Below, piece after piece: positions 33,298 to 45,263 of a stretch of DNA of 64,000 nucleotides. Every line of letters starts with the position of its first letter. The first letter of the stretch is position 1. Location of the stretch: contig NC_134112.1 in assembly GCF_040939455.1 (NCBI RefSeq), positions 20,672,501-20,736,500 on the forward strand, read 5' to 3'. Below the pieces are notes generated by a model. The model was not told where the DNA came from. It ran no database searches and saw only the letters and a program-made list of their open reading frames with translations. The position numbers and the translations under genes were made by a program. This stretch comes from Microcebus murinus. Its lineage: Eukaryota > Chordata > Mammalia > Primates > Cheirogaleidae.

Positions 33298-33968
33298 TGA
33301 AAAGACTGTGTGGTGGGGGAGATGGAGGCATAGGCAGGGTGCAGTGCTTGGTATGTTGTTTTTATGTAGTGTATCTGTTACAGAATAGTAAGTTTTCTGT
33401 AGCTGCTTCAAATTATGTATACCTAAGATGGAGCAAATACCAGTTGTCCTTATCAAAGAATAATATGTTATTATTATAATTTTATTTTTATTGGCAGGGT
33501 TGGGGGTGCTGGTGGAGATTATGGGGAGATGGTCTAAAGGTCCCACCACCCAATCCTTGGAACTGGCTCCAAGTAGTTTCTTAAATCTAATCCTCTCTTT
33601 CTAAAATCACCTCCCACCTCATCCTGACCCCTTCTCCACAACAAAGTCATTGTAAGAGCTGCTTGGCTGGTCCACCGGCTTCTTACCTATGCCTATAATC
33701 ACTCCCCCACTCCAGGATGACCTGTAGCTTTTTTTTAATTTTTTTTAATTTTTTTAATTTTTTATTTCGGCATATTATGGGGGTACAGATTTTAAAGTTT
33801 CAATAAATGCCCTTCCCCCCCTCCCCCCATAAGTCTGAGTCTCCAGCGTGACCATCCCTCAGATGGTGCGCCTATCACTCGTTATGTATGTATATACCCG
33901 CCCCCCCACCCCCCCTCCCCAATACCCTATTACTGTAGTACCTATGTGTCCACTTAGGTGCTACTCAG

Positions 33969-34335
33969 TTAATACCAGTTTGCTGGAGAATATATCTGGT
34001 GCTTGTTTTTCCATTCTTGGGATACTTCACTTAGTAGTATGGGTTCCAGCTCTAACCAGGAAAATATAAGATGTGCTATATCACCATTGTTTCTTAGAGC
34101 TGAATAGTACTCCATGGTATACATATACCACATTTTATTAATCCATTCTTGGATTGATGGGCACTTGGGCTGTTTCCACAGCCTTGCGATTATAAATTGT
34201 GCTGCTATGAACATTCGAGTGCAGGTGTCTTTTTTGTAGAGTGTCATTGGATCATTTGGGTAGATGCCCAGCAATGGGATTGCTGGATCAAATGGTAGAT
34301 TCACTTGTATCACTTTAAGGTATCTCCGTATATGC
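33969..34335 (-). pseudogene. L1 ORF2p C-terminal fragment
   Basis: The minus-strand frame encodes the L1 ORF2 C-terminal signature: LPFDPAIPLLGIYP, KDTCTRMFIAAQF, WKQPKCPSIQEWINKMW and YTMEYYSALRN. It is open to its stop codon at 33969, and cut at its N-terminal side by the inversion junction. The protein is the multifunctional LINE-1 replicase; this fragment lacks endonuclease and RT. Confidence 0.88.
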
Positions 34336-34918
34336 ACCCAACTTAGGTGCACCCAGTTTCATAAAGCAAACCTTACTGGATCTAAGCAAATGGATTAATA
34401 GCAACTCCATAATCACTGGAGATTTCAACACCCCACTGACGGCTCGAGACAGATCCTCCAAACAGAAAATTAATAAATAAATAATGGACTTAAACAAAAC
34501 TCTAGAACAATTGGATCTGACTGACATCTACAGGACATTCTACCCCAAAGCCACTGAATATACGTTCTTCTCATCAGCTCACGGGACATTCTCTAAGATT
34601 GACCATATCCTAGGACACAAAGTAAACCTCAAGAAATTTAAAAAAATAGAAATCATACCATGTATCTTCTCAGATCACAATGGAATAAGGGTAGAAATCA
34701 ACCCTAACAGAAACTCACATTTCTACACAAAAACATGGAAATTAAACAACCTTCTACTAAATGATTACTTCATAAATGAAGAAATCAAGACAGAAATAAA
34801 AAAATTCTATGAAGAAAATGACAATGGAGAGACAAATTATCAACTCCTCTGGGACACAGCTAAAGCAGTTCTGAGAGGAAAGTTTATCTCCATAAATGCC
34901 TATAACCAAAAGTCAAAA
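34335..34918 (+). pseudogene. L1 ORF2p endonuclease fragment (inverted segment)
   Basis: The plus-strand frame carries the endonuclease motif TGDFNTPLTARDRSSKQ (34412 on), an in-frame stop at 34478, then [32 protein letters not shown] and the catalytic-histidine block [13 protein letters not shown] (near 34664). It ends in the linker before RT. Few changes from the L1 consensus suggest a young insertion. Apparent extension past 34920 reads into flanking DNA. Confidence 0.88.
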
Positions 34919-34933
34919 AGACCTGTAGCTTTT

Positions 34934-36710
34934 GTCCTTAAGCTTTGGTTTTTATCGTGACACTTTGTGCTTCAGAACCAGTTACTTCTCAACTGTGTTC
35001 ACCCACAATTTCTCTGCTAGCCCACAAGGGGGCTCCACTGCTTTATCTTACCCCCTTTCTCCACCGCCTTCAGCAAACAGTTATCAAGTCAAGCAAAACA
35101 GCTTGGTTCAGCCAACAGATATTTCAACCCATTATCTTAGATCTGAAAGATTTCAAGTTAGAGTAGAGCTTAAAAATCATCTGGTCCAATGCTTATCACT
35201 CCATCTAAAACTCGAATCCCCTGTATGACATCCCTGTCATGGGGTCACCAACTCTCTACAGGAACCCAACCAATAGTAGAACACTCACCTTGTCCTGGAA
35301 GGGGTTGATGGTTATGGTCAGAGTGATGGACTCAGGTGTGTATGGGGTGTAGGGGCACTGAGACTCACTCTGCCTTTTCCTCTTTGAAATGTGTCCACTT
35401 GTGTCCCTTGATCTCCAATATATTAGCCACTGGTCCACCAGTAGACTACTGTTGATACTACAGGTACCTTCTAGGTGTTTGTGGATGATATGTAACCCAG
35501 CTGTCGGCTAGAAGCTGCTAGTCCATTGAGATCTAGGTAAATAGCTTCAAATTGCTATTGTGTGCACTTTGGAAGTTCACACTCCCTGATACTTCTGTGA
35601 ATGCCTGGCATGGCCATGTTTTTCTGGCCCTGATTTCCTATCTCAGATGATCATTTTCCTTTATATGCTTAGCCATCTTCATATCTCTTGGACATAGTCT
35701 CAGGTGTGCTACAAAGCCCCTTCTTCTCTTCCTCCAGAGTAACCAAAGGTTGTTGGTCAAAGCAGAATTTGACTGAAGATTGAGAAGGGACCAATGAGAG
35801 AGATCAACAATGTGCACTGTAAGTGCATGTAGACCATTTAAATTCATAGTCTCGTTCTCAACAGCCTTTTCTGCCATCCTACTACCGTTTGTTCCTGCAG
35901 CTCCTACCCTACCACCTCTTGATCCTTCTCTCCTCTCCTTCCTCCATTCTTTACCCTTTATTTCCACTTCTCTCTTAGGAATCAAGAGATACTCCTCAGG
36001 TTTCTCATGTAAAACAGCTTAACCATCCCTCTATTGCTTTGGGGTCTGCTGACACCCTTACCCTCAGCATTTCACTTTCGACTCCTTTCAATTTCTTTTT
36101 GCCTAAACACAGAACAGTTTCTTCTCCCTTAATGAGAACTGTAGTACTATCTGCTGAGATAACAACAAATGTTTATTCCTTGCCACTTGTGTACAAGCTT
36201 ATATAATTTAAAAACCTGATTAGAAATTTCTTTGTGTAATGTGACCCCAGGGAGAGCGAGGAAGACACGGCTTGACTATTGTACTCCAAGTCCCTCCTTC
36301 TCTACCCTCTCAGTGAATACTCTTTTGAATAAAGTTAAGATGATGTTTCTGGTTTCAGCAAGAGATAGACTAGAGTAGCCTGAGTTTACCAACACACAGA
36401 AATGCTGAGTAAAATATTTTTAAAATATTTTTAAATGCATACTTACACTTGCAATAGAGAAAGGGAACTCCACAGGTGCTAGAAATGAAGGAGGAATTTA
36501 ATATCAGTACAGTGAGCTGTAAACATGTGTGCTGATTGCACAGCTTATGCTACATGGGGGTGGTGCTGCTAAGTCCATGGAATCTGGCAACACATGTTTT
36601 AACATCTACATGGGGAAAGGTGATAAGGTCTTGGGCTGTGCAGGGCAGGGAATTGGATCTGAGACTTCTGCCCAAACTCGGACTCTTGAAACAAATGGCA
36701 GATTGTGTTT
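34934..36710. other. No gene recognised
   Basis: 1.8 kb of unassigned DNA; 35170-35260 has faint ancient-repeat character ('aatcatctggtccaatgctt'). The 115-codon minus frame (35638-35985) is charged and low complexity, and I do not call it. Confidence 0.35.
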
Positions 36711-37080
36711 TCCAAAAATATTTGCAACTATATCCTCCATCCCACATGCTCCTCTTGTAATGTGATGCTGACAAGCCTCCCACTGAGATGTGAAGCCTGT
36801 GTTTTTTCTCCTCGAGTCTGGGTGGCCTGTAAATGTGGCAGACATGATATGATGTGACTTGCAGAGTTAGATCATCAAAGGTGAGGCAGCTTCCACCTGC
36901 CGCCTGTTGGGATACTTGTTCATAGAGCACCGTCGTCATGCTGTGAGGAAACAGAGTCCCTGTGAGCCTTTTCACCTCTGAGCCCTTCCCAAAGTACAGG
37001 TTTGTGAGCAAAATAAATGGTAGTTGTTGTTTGAAGCCACTGTTTGGCTTGATATGTTATGCAGCAATAGATAACAGAAA
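36711..37080 (+). mobile_element. MLT1-type (MaLR) LTR relic
   Basis: 'agcctgtgttttttctcctc', 'tgcagagttagatcatcaaa', 'gccgcctgttgggatacttg', 'tgagcaaaataaatggtagt' (with AATAAA) and 'gcagcaatagataacagaaa' follow an MLT1 LTR to its 3' end. Confidence 0.7.
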
Positions 37081-37297
37081 CAAAGGGCTACATCATCAAT
37101 AAAAGAGGGATCAGGAAAACAAAATACACTCATTGCCATAGGGAGATAATAAAGGAACTTGCTTGCCTCTTCTGGCTCTTGAGGAAAAGTCTTCCCTGGG
37201 TGATTGAAAATACCTGAATGGTCTAGGAACCCTTTCAGAGTAAGAAATTAATGAAAATTGGTTCTGGGCTGATAATGGCCATATCGAATGCAAAGAT

Positions 37298-37627
37298 TTT
37301 TTTTTTTTTTTTTTTGAGATAGAATTCACTCTGTTGCCCAGGCTAGAGTGCCGTGGCATCAGCCTAGCTCACAGCAACCTCAAACTCCTGGGCTCAAGTG
37401 ATCCTTCTGCCTCAGCCTCCTGAGTAGCTGGGACTACAGGCATGCACCACCATGCCCGGCTAATTTTTTCTATGTATTTTTAGATGGCCAATTAATTTCT
37501 TTCTAATTTTAGTAGAGATGGGGTCTTGCTCTTGCTCAGACTGGTTTCGAATTCCTGACCTTGAGCTATCCTCTCGCCTCGGCCTCCCAGAGTGCTAGGA
37601 TTACAGGCATGAGCCACTGTGCCCGGC
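37298..37627 (-). mobile_element. Strepsirrhine Alu SINE
   Basis: Full dimer in reverse, with the 'ggccaattaatttctttcta' linker. Flanks 'caaagatttt' (37291-37300, merging into the T-tail) and 'caaagatctttt' (37628-37639) are target duplications. Confidence 0.92.
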
Positions 37628-37807
37628 CAAAGATCTTTTGAAATATAACCTACATCATAAGATATTTTCACAGAGAAAATAAAACCAACTAAACATGAGT
37701 TTACAGTCCATATTAAAAACAAAACAAAACTCATACAGGGCAGCAATTCACCATGATGAGCAAGAGTCAGTGAACACAGACAATTAGAACCCTATGAATT
37801 TGAGATA

Positions 37808-38258
37808 CAGGTTGAGTATCCCTTATCTGAAATTCTTGGGACCAGAAGTGTTTTGGATTTTGATTGTTTTCAGATTTTGGAACATTTTTATACACATAAG
37901 GAGATATCTTGGGGATGGGACCCAAGTCTAAATACGAAATTCATTTATGCTTCATATATGCTTTTATTTTTATTTTTTATTTCGACATATTATGGGGGTA
38001 CACATTTTAAGGTTTCAATAAATGCCCATTCCCCTCCCATATATGTTTTTAAACACAGCCTGAAGGTAATTTTATATAATATTTTTAACAATTTTGTGCA
38101 TGAAATAAAGTTTGTGAACATTGAACCATCATTGAACTGTGACCTGTCACATGAGGTCAGGTGTGGTATTTCCACTTGTGATGTCATGTTGACACTCAGA
38201 AAGTTTGAATTTCGGAGCATTTCAGATTTCAAACTTTAGATTAGGGATGTTCAACCTG
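37808..38258 (+). mobile_element. MER2-type (Tigger/pogo) MITE
   Basis: The ends 'caggttgagtatcccttatc' and 'attagggatgttcaacctg' are inverted repeats, both flanked by TA (37806-37807 and 38259-38260), the Tc1/mariner target. Internal 'gggatgggacccaagtctaa' and 'cctgtcacatgaggtcaggt' are typical. The family name is approximate. An L1 tail is inserted at 37966-38037. Confidence 0.88.
37966..38037 (-). mobile_element. About 70-base strepsirrhine L1 tail inside MER2-type element
   Basis: 'tttcgacatattatgggggt' and 'aaggtttcaataaatgccca' are the reversed L1 3' end. Flanks 'catatatgctttta' (about 37952-37965) and 'catatatgttttta' (about 38038-38051) are target duplications differing at one base. 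Only the last 70 bases of L1 were copied. Confidence 0.85.
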
Positions 38259-38399
38259 TAATACAATGACATATTTAAAGCAAATATAGACTAGGTCTAT
38301 TTAAAAATGACTAAAAAAATTAAATAGATTGAAACTGTAAGAAAGGAACAAGACCTTGGGAAAAAAATGGTAAAATTTTAAGGCAACCTATGGAGCTTC

Positions 38400-38838
38400 G
38401 AGAAATGTAAAAGGTAGCATTAAAAACCCCAACAAAACAAAACCTAAATACAGTTTATCCAACAATGTTGAATAGGACTAAAAAGAGAAATAATAAACCA
38501 GAAGAAATATATATTTGAGGAGATTATCCAGAATGTATCTCAGAGAAATGGCAAGCATGAAAGAGTGTTTAAATGACATGGAAGATAGAATGAGAAAGTC
38601 CAGCACACATCAAGTAGGAACTCCAGAAAGATAGACCAGAGAGAATATGGAAAAAGTAACAATTGAAGATCTAATGGCTGAGAATTTTCCAGAATTGATT
38701 AGTGATATGAATCATACCTAGTTTCAAGCAGGAAAATAGAAATTAACCTATTGGTAGACAACTTACAATGAGACTGCAGAATGTCATGGACAATGAGAAA
38801 ATCCTAAAGATAATTGGAAATAAAAGACAGGTTACTTA
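38400..38838 (+). mobile_element. Old L1/HAL1-type ORF1 region, left piece
   Basis: 'tggaagatagaatgagaaag', 'atctaatggctgagaatttt' and 'caatgagaaaatcctaaaga' resemble L1M or HAL1 ORF1 coding text in sense. All frames are broken. It resumes after the LTR at 39366. Confidence 0.6.
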
Positions 38839-39365
38839 CTGTGTCTGAGACTATAAGTTTAGTAGTTCTTATTAAAAGAACCCCAATTTTTAGCTGGGCC
38901 TATGTCTCCACACCCCAAAATTAGAGTTTCCCAGCTTCCCTTGAAGCTAGGTGTGACCTTATAACTAAGTTCTGGTCAATAGGATATAAGCAGCACGGTC
39001 AGGGAAAGGTTTCTGGAAACTTCTTTAGGCTTTTGTGTACCCTTGCGTGTTCCTTTTCTTCTTTAACCTTTTTCCATCCTGCTGTCTGGACACAAATGTA
39101 ATAATACATAGAGTTCTAGCTGCCATCTTGGACAAAGATAATGTCCGCATCCAGGAGTTGGTAGTGTGGTAATCTGGAGATTTTGTGGAACAGAACTGCT
39201 GTATCAGTTCTGAAATGCCTATAGTTCATACAACAGAGATATAAACTTCTCTCTCTGATTTTTACCTAATAGATTTCTACATAATAGAGATATAAGCTTC
39301 TATCTTGTTTAAACTACTGGAATTTTGAGTCTCTGTTATTCAGATATTTGTAATCCTAACTGATA
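38839..39365 (+). mobile_element. MLT1-type LTR inserted in L1/HAL1
   Basis: 'agcttcccttgaagctaggt', 'gtgaccttataactaagttc', 'gctgccatcttggacaaaga', 'tataagcttctatcttgttt' and 'taatcctaactgatatatcc' follow a MaLR-type LTR in order to its 3' end, and separate the two ORF1-like pieces. Confidence 0.6.
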
Positions 39366-39735
39366 TATCCACCAAGGATTAATCATTAGATTGACTATAG
39401 ACTTCCCAACAGCATATTTAGAAGCCAGAAGACAGATTGAATAATATTTGTGTAGTGATAAGGTAAAAATAATGTCAACCTAGAATTCTATACTGAGATA
39501 AATATCATCTAAGAGTAAGAGCAAAATGAAGACGTTTTTCGGGCAAACTCATTCTGAGAGAATTTACCACACGCGTGTCCTTGCTGAGAGAACTACTAAA
39601 GGATCTACTGCAGGAAGAAGACCATTGAACCAAGAAGGAAGAATGAATGCAGGAAAAACGGAGTACCCATTATTTCTGTGATTCATAATTAAAAATTAAA
39701 AAGAATATTGGGATGATTGTTGCTATTTAATTTTT
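39366..39735 (+). mobile_element. Old L1/HAL1-type ORF1 region, right piece
   Basis: 'tagaagccagaagacagatt', 'caacctagaattctatactg' and 'gagagaactactaaaggatc' continue the ORF1-like text. An isolated 'cacacgcgtg' is a rare CpG-containing remnant. Confidence 0.6.
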
Positions 39736-40575
39736 AAAAATAAAAATAGCTTTATTGAGACATAATTCATATACAAAGTTTACCCATTTTAAGTGTACAA
39801 TTCAATTATTTTTAGTACATTCATGGAGTTGTGCAACCATTACCATCCTGTAATTTTAGAAAATTTTTGTCACTCTAAAAAGAAACCATGTGCCCAATAG
39901 CAGTTACCCTCCATTCTGAGACCCATACCGCTAGTCCTTAATCTACTTTAATTACTACTTCTTCTTTCTATAGATTTGCCTATTCTAGCCATTTTATGTA
40001 AATGGAGTCATATAATATGTGGTCTACTGTGACTGGCTTTTTTTGACTTAGCATAATGTTCTCAAGGTTTATCAATGTTGTAGTGTGTATAACGGTATCA
40101 TTCCTTTTTATTGCTGAATAATCCATAGTATGGATATACTACAGTTTATTTTTCCTTTTATCAGTTGATGGGTATTTGAGTTTTTTCTACTCTTTGCCTA
40201 TTGTTAAGAATGTTACTATTAATATTTGTGTATAAGTTTTTATATGGGTGTATGTTTTTATTTAGCTTGTATATATATCTAGGATTAGAATTACTGAATC
40301 ATATGGTAACTCTAAATTCAACATCTTGAGGAACTGCCAAACTGTTTTTTAAAGTGGTTGCACCATTTAATGTTCCCACCCACAATAGATGAGGGTTCCA
40401 ATTTCTCCAAATCCTCCCCTACACATGATATGGTTACTTAAAAAAAAAAAAAATTTAAACCTAGTGCGTGTGAAGTGTTATATTGTGGCTTTGATTTGCA
40501 TTTCTCCATTGTCTAATGATGTTTGGCATCTTTTAGTATGCTTATTGGCCATTTGTTGTACCTTTTTTGGAGAGT
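39736..40575 (-). mobile_element. Old L1 (L1M/L1ME) 3' UTR and ORF2 end, antisense
   Basis: 'gagacataattcatatacaa', 'ccattttatgtaaatggagt', 'gttgatgggtatttgagttt', 'aactgccaaactgttttttaa'-type text and 'catttctccattgtctaatg' follow the reversed L1M 3' part. Non-coding. Confidence 0.7.
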
Positions 40576-40619
40576 TAGTTAGATTTTAAGCAAAAGGGTA
40601 GCATCCCATTCTTTGATTT

Positions 40620-41087
40620 TCTAGTCGAAGCATATTTAAGATGGAAAGTTATCATCACAAGGAAGCTGCCAAACTTACTTATGAAACAAAGGTGGAAAAA
40701 AATGAAAACCTCAAAATCAACAGTCCCCAAACTGGACTCATCATTTCTCATTTCTGTACACGTTCCTACTCCCGTGTTTCCTAATTGAACTGGTACCATC
40801 CTGTTCACCAGACAACATTAACTAGAAACGTACCAATCATATACGCATCCCTTTTCTCCTCTTCCGTCACCAAATTGCACTGATTCTATCTCCTGAATTG
40901 TCTCCTTCAGATGTTTTTACTTTATTCTCACTGACACAGCTTTATTTTAGATCCTTATCATCACTTATGTAATAGATTCCACTGAGCCTCCCTCTTCCTC
41001 TGTGAAATCAATTCTCCTCCCTGCCAGAGCAATCTTTCAAAAGATAAATCTGACCATGTCATTTCCCTTCTTAAAAGTCTTCACACG
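40620..41087 (+). mobile_element. L2 LINE fragment, left of L1 insertion
   Basis: 'caaactggactcatcatttc', 'agagcaatctttcaaaagat' and 'aaatctgaccatgtcatttc' are L2 RT-thumb to 3'-UTR text in sense. It stops at 41087 and picks up again at about 45264 ('aaagcctggcctcagctgac'). Confidence 0.6.
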
Positions 41088-44000
41088 TCTGCATGTAGGA
41101 AGATGGAATAGACATCCTTTTCCCTATTCCTCCCATGAAGTACAACTAAAAGGCCCTGTAATTATATACAGAATGAAAAAGAGGACTCTGAAGGTGGACA
41201 GAAGAAGGCAGGCTGACTAGAGGCCTTGGGACCCGAGAAATGATGTGGTGGTGAGTTTCTTGGGTTTTCTTTTTGCCTTATATATCCTAGATTTAGAGTG
41301 GAAAAAGCCAGAAACCTGGAGATGCCAACGGGAACAGATAGAAAAGGAGCTCTGACAAAACTCTGCTCTTTCTACCCAAGAGCCAAGAAAGGGGAAGCCT
41401 AGCAAGATAGAAAACTTAGACAATAATTTAGACAATAACCACTGTACTCCAGCCAAAAATCACAGGAAAAACTGTGGCCCCATTTTCACTTATGCTGAAA
41501 AAGACCAACCAGGAAACCTGGATGTCCAAGCTGGCAAGGCTGTAACAAGGTATCGCAATACCCTTGCTGGGGTGGTCTCAGAAAAAGTCAGGTAGGGAGC
41601 TAGAACTTTCATCGATGCCAGGCTTCCTCCCATCACGATGTCAGTGAAGAACACGTGGGGAACCTGGACTGCTGGACTGCCGCTTCCAACTCACGGTCAT
41701 CAGGCGTCTCTCTTCCTCCCTGCCTGGGTGGTGTCAGAGGAGGCCTAGTAGAGAACCAGGACGTAGAACACTGCCCGGTGGTAATGAGGGCATTACTACC
41801 ACAGTGTCAGTAGAGACCACGTGGGAGCTGGAACTCTCCCTCCCTCCCAGGGATAACAAAGTTGCTTCCTTCCTCAGATGTCAGTGGAGCAGTGGAAGCC
41901 CAGTAGGGAACTTGGGCTTCTACCTCCTTCTGGCAGCAATCTGTGGTGCACCCTCTTCCTTTGCTGGGTCTGTGTCAAAGGAAGTCATTTCAAGCAAGAT
42001 TAACCTGAAGAAATCCATGCAAAGATACATATCATAATTAAACTTCTAAAAACTCAAGAGAAATCTTGAGTGCAGCGAGAGAAAAGAGACAACTTACTTA
42101 TAAGGGGAAAACAATTTGAATGACAGCAGATTTTTCATCAGAAGCCATGAAGGCCTAATATTTTTCCAATTGCCAAAAGGACAGAACTTAACCCAGAATC
42201 CAAAAACCAGCAAAAATATTACTTAGGAATGAGGGGGAAATAAAGATGTCATAAAATGAAGGAAAACTAAGAGAATTTGTTGCCAGCAGGCCTACTCTAA
42301 AAGGGTGACTAAAGAAAGTTCTCTAAATAAAAAGAAAACAATAAAAGAAGAATCCTTGGAGCACCAGGAAAGAAGAAAGAACAAACACACTAAAGCAACA
42401 ATATGGACAAATACAATAGGTTTTCCTTCTCCAATTGCATTTTCTATTATATGTTTGATGGTTGAAACAAAAACTATAACACTGATGGGGTTCTAGATGT
42501 ATGTAGAGGAAATATTTAGTACAATTATATTCTAAACAAGGAAAAGTAAAGGGTTGCAAGGGAGGTAAGGTCTCTGCACTTTACTTGAATTGGTAAAATG
42601 ATAACACCAGAAGACTGTGATAAGTTATTTGTATTATTAATATGTAGTGTAATGTCTAGTACACCACTTAGAAAACTATACAAAGAGATAAGCTCTAGAT
42701 ATATTAAAATGGAATTCTAAAAAATGTTCAGGAAGGAATCAATTTTAAACAGTCTTTTTCAGAAAATAGAAGAGGAGGGAACACTTCTCAATTCAATTAT
42801 GAAGTTAGCGTTGTCTTGATACCAAAACCAGAGAAAGACAGTACAAAAAGAGAAAATTACACACCAGTATCTTGTGAATATAGATGCAAAAATATTTGGC
42901 AAATAGAATTCAGTAGTATATAAAAATTGCATACTGCAACCAAATGAGGTTAATTCTGGGGATACAAGGATCATTCACTATTTTAAAATCAGTTTGTGTA
43001 ATGCACCATATTAACAGGTTAAAGAAGAAAAATTATCATATCAATTGATACAGAAAAAATATCCATTCATGATTAAAACTCTCAGAAAAATAAGAATTTA
43101 GGGGAGATTCCTCAACATGATAAAGAGCATCTACAAAAAAACCTTCAGCTAACATTATACTTAAGGGCAAAAGATTGATGCTTTTCACTTAAAAATGAGA
43201 ACAAGGCAAGTATGTACACTCACATCATTCTTAATCAACATAGAGTTGAAAGTTCTAGCCAGTGCAATAAGGGATGAAAGGAAATTTAAAACACATGCAG
43301 ATCAGAGAGGGAGAAATAAAATGGTTCATTTTGCAGATGACATGATTGTCTATGTAGAAAATTCCAAGGAATATAATTAATAAAATTCCTAGAACTAATA
43401 AGTGAGTTTAGCAAGGTCACAGGAGACAAGATAAACATACAAAATAAATTGTATTCCTATATACTAGACACCAAAACTAATGATACAATAGTATTTACAG
43501 TTGCTCAAAACAAGGGGACATATGTAGATATAAACCTAACAAATATAAACAGATATAAACAGATATAAACCTAACGTGTATAAGACTTGTATGCTGAAAA
43601 CTATGTAGTGCTCATGAAAGAAATCAAGTGACATCTAAATAAGTAGAGATACATACTGTATTCATGGACTGAAAGATGAAACATAGTAAAGATGTCAAAC
43701 CCTCCTATAATGATATGCAGATTTAGCACAGTTCCTATCAAGATCCCACCAAGATTTTTTATAGATATAGGTGAGAGAGAACAACTAAAGAATTTTGAAA
43801 AAGAAGGGTAATGTGTGCGGACTCTACTCAGTTTTAAGACCTAATATATAACTATAGTAATCAAGACTACGTGGTATTGGTGAAAGGATAATCAATGAAA
43901 TAGAATAAAGAACCCGAAATGAATCCATAAAATATGGCCAATTGATTTTGACAAAGGTGCAAAAGTAATTCAATGGAGGAAATATGGCCTTTTTAACAAA

Positions 44001-45263
44001 TTGCATTAGAGTATTGGACATCCATAGGCAAAAATATGAACCTTGACCTGTCTTATACCTTGAACGAAAATTAACTCAAAGTAGATGATGGGCTTAAATG
44101 TAAAACTATAAAGCTTTTAGAAAAAGCATAGAAAACCTTTGGAAGCTAGGGCAAGGAAAGATAGACTTGGCACCAAAGCATGATCTATAAAAGAAAAAAT
44201 TGATAAATTGGGCTTCATGAACATTAAAAGTCTGTGTGCTATTAAAGACTATTAGAATAAAAAGACATTCTACAGAGTATGAGAAAATACTTGCAAGTCA
44301 CATCTCCAACAAAAGAGTAATATTTGGAATATTTAAAGAATGCTCAAAACTCAACAGTAAAAAACTAAATAACCCATCTAGAATACAAAGAATGTGAATA
44401 GACATTTCACCAAAGGAAATATACAGAAGGCAAATAAACACATGAAAAGATTTTCAACATCTTAACCATTAGGGAAATGCAAATTAAAACTACAATGAGA
44501 TACCACTACACACCTATCAGAATAGCCAAAATAAAAATAGTGATCACCCCAAATGCTGAGGATGCAGAGAAACTGAATCACTTATACATTGCTGGTGGAA
44601 CAGCCACTCTGAAAAGGAATTTGGTAGTTTCTTAAAAACTACCATATGACTCAGCAATTGCATTTTTTATTCCAGAAAAATGTAGACTTATATTCACACA
44701 GGAATCTGCACATGAATGTTTATAGCAGCTTTATTCATAATAGCAAAAAATTGGAAGCAACCCAGATGTACTCCAATGAATGAATGGTTAAACAAACTGT
44801 GGTACATCCATACTGTGGACATTACTCAAACTATACTCAAAGGAGCAAACTATTGATACGTGTACCAATCTTGATGAATCTTCATAGAATTATGGTGAAT
44901 GAGAAAAGCCAATCTCCCAAGGTTACATATTATATGATTCTATTTGTATAACACCCATGAAATGACAGAATTATAGAAATAGAAAACAGATTGGTGGCTG
45001 TCAGAGGTTGAAGGAGGTAGGGGTGGAAGGAAAATGAGTATGGTTATAACAAGACAATGTGAGGAATCTTTTTGGTGATGGAGAGGTTCTGTATCTTCAC
45101 TGCATCAGTGACAACATCCTGGTTGTGATCTTGTTGTGATAGTGTTACAAAATGTCACCATTGGCAGAAACTAGGTAAACATACATAGGATCTCTGTGTT
45201 ATTTCTTAAAACTGCATGTGAATTTACAATTCTCTCAACATAAAGTAATTTAATTAAATAAAA
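41088..45263 (+). mobile_element. Old L1 (L1M-type), 4.2 kb, inserted in L2
   Basis: From the left: a GC-richer 5' region with repeated phrases ('cacgtgggagctggaactct', 41.6-41.95 kb); ORF1-adjacent text ('gcagatttttcatcagaagc', 'agcaggcctactctaaaagg'); ORF2 RT ('gaagaggagggaacacttct', 42767; 'ttttgcagatgacatgattg', 43331, the FADD-type active site); and 3' UTR ('attggtggctgtcagaggtt') to an A-rich tail at 45263. Large internal deletions and frameshifts leave no coding capacity. Confidence 0.72.

Larger units (their letters stand above)
33733..34919 (-). mobile_element. Strepsirrhine L1 with 5' inversion (twin priming)
   Basis: The insertion is bounded by perfect 14-base duplications 'gacctgtagctttt' (33719-33732 and 34920-34933). 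From 33733 to about 34331 it is the reversed L1 3' end: T-rich tail, 'cggcatattatgggggtac', G/C-rich 3' UTR, then ORF2 C-terminus. From about 34331 the orientation flips and ORF2 endonuclease to linker text runs in the plus direction. The RT segment between is missing. Such a flip is the signature of twin-primed target-primed reverse transcription. Confidence 0.92.

Noticed and set aside
43501..43575. Short tandem 'agatataaac' units, possible array
   Set aside because: Only a few units within an old L1; local slippage, not a CRISPR or satellite array.
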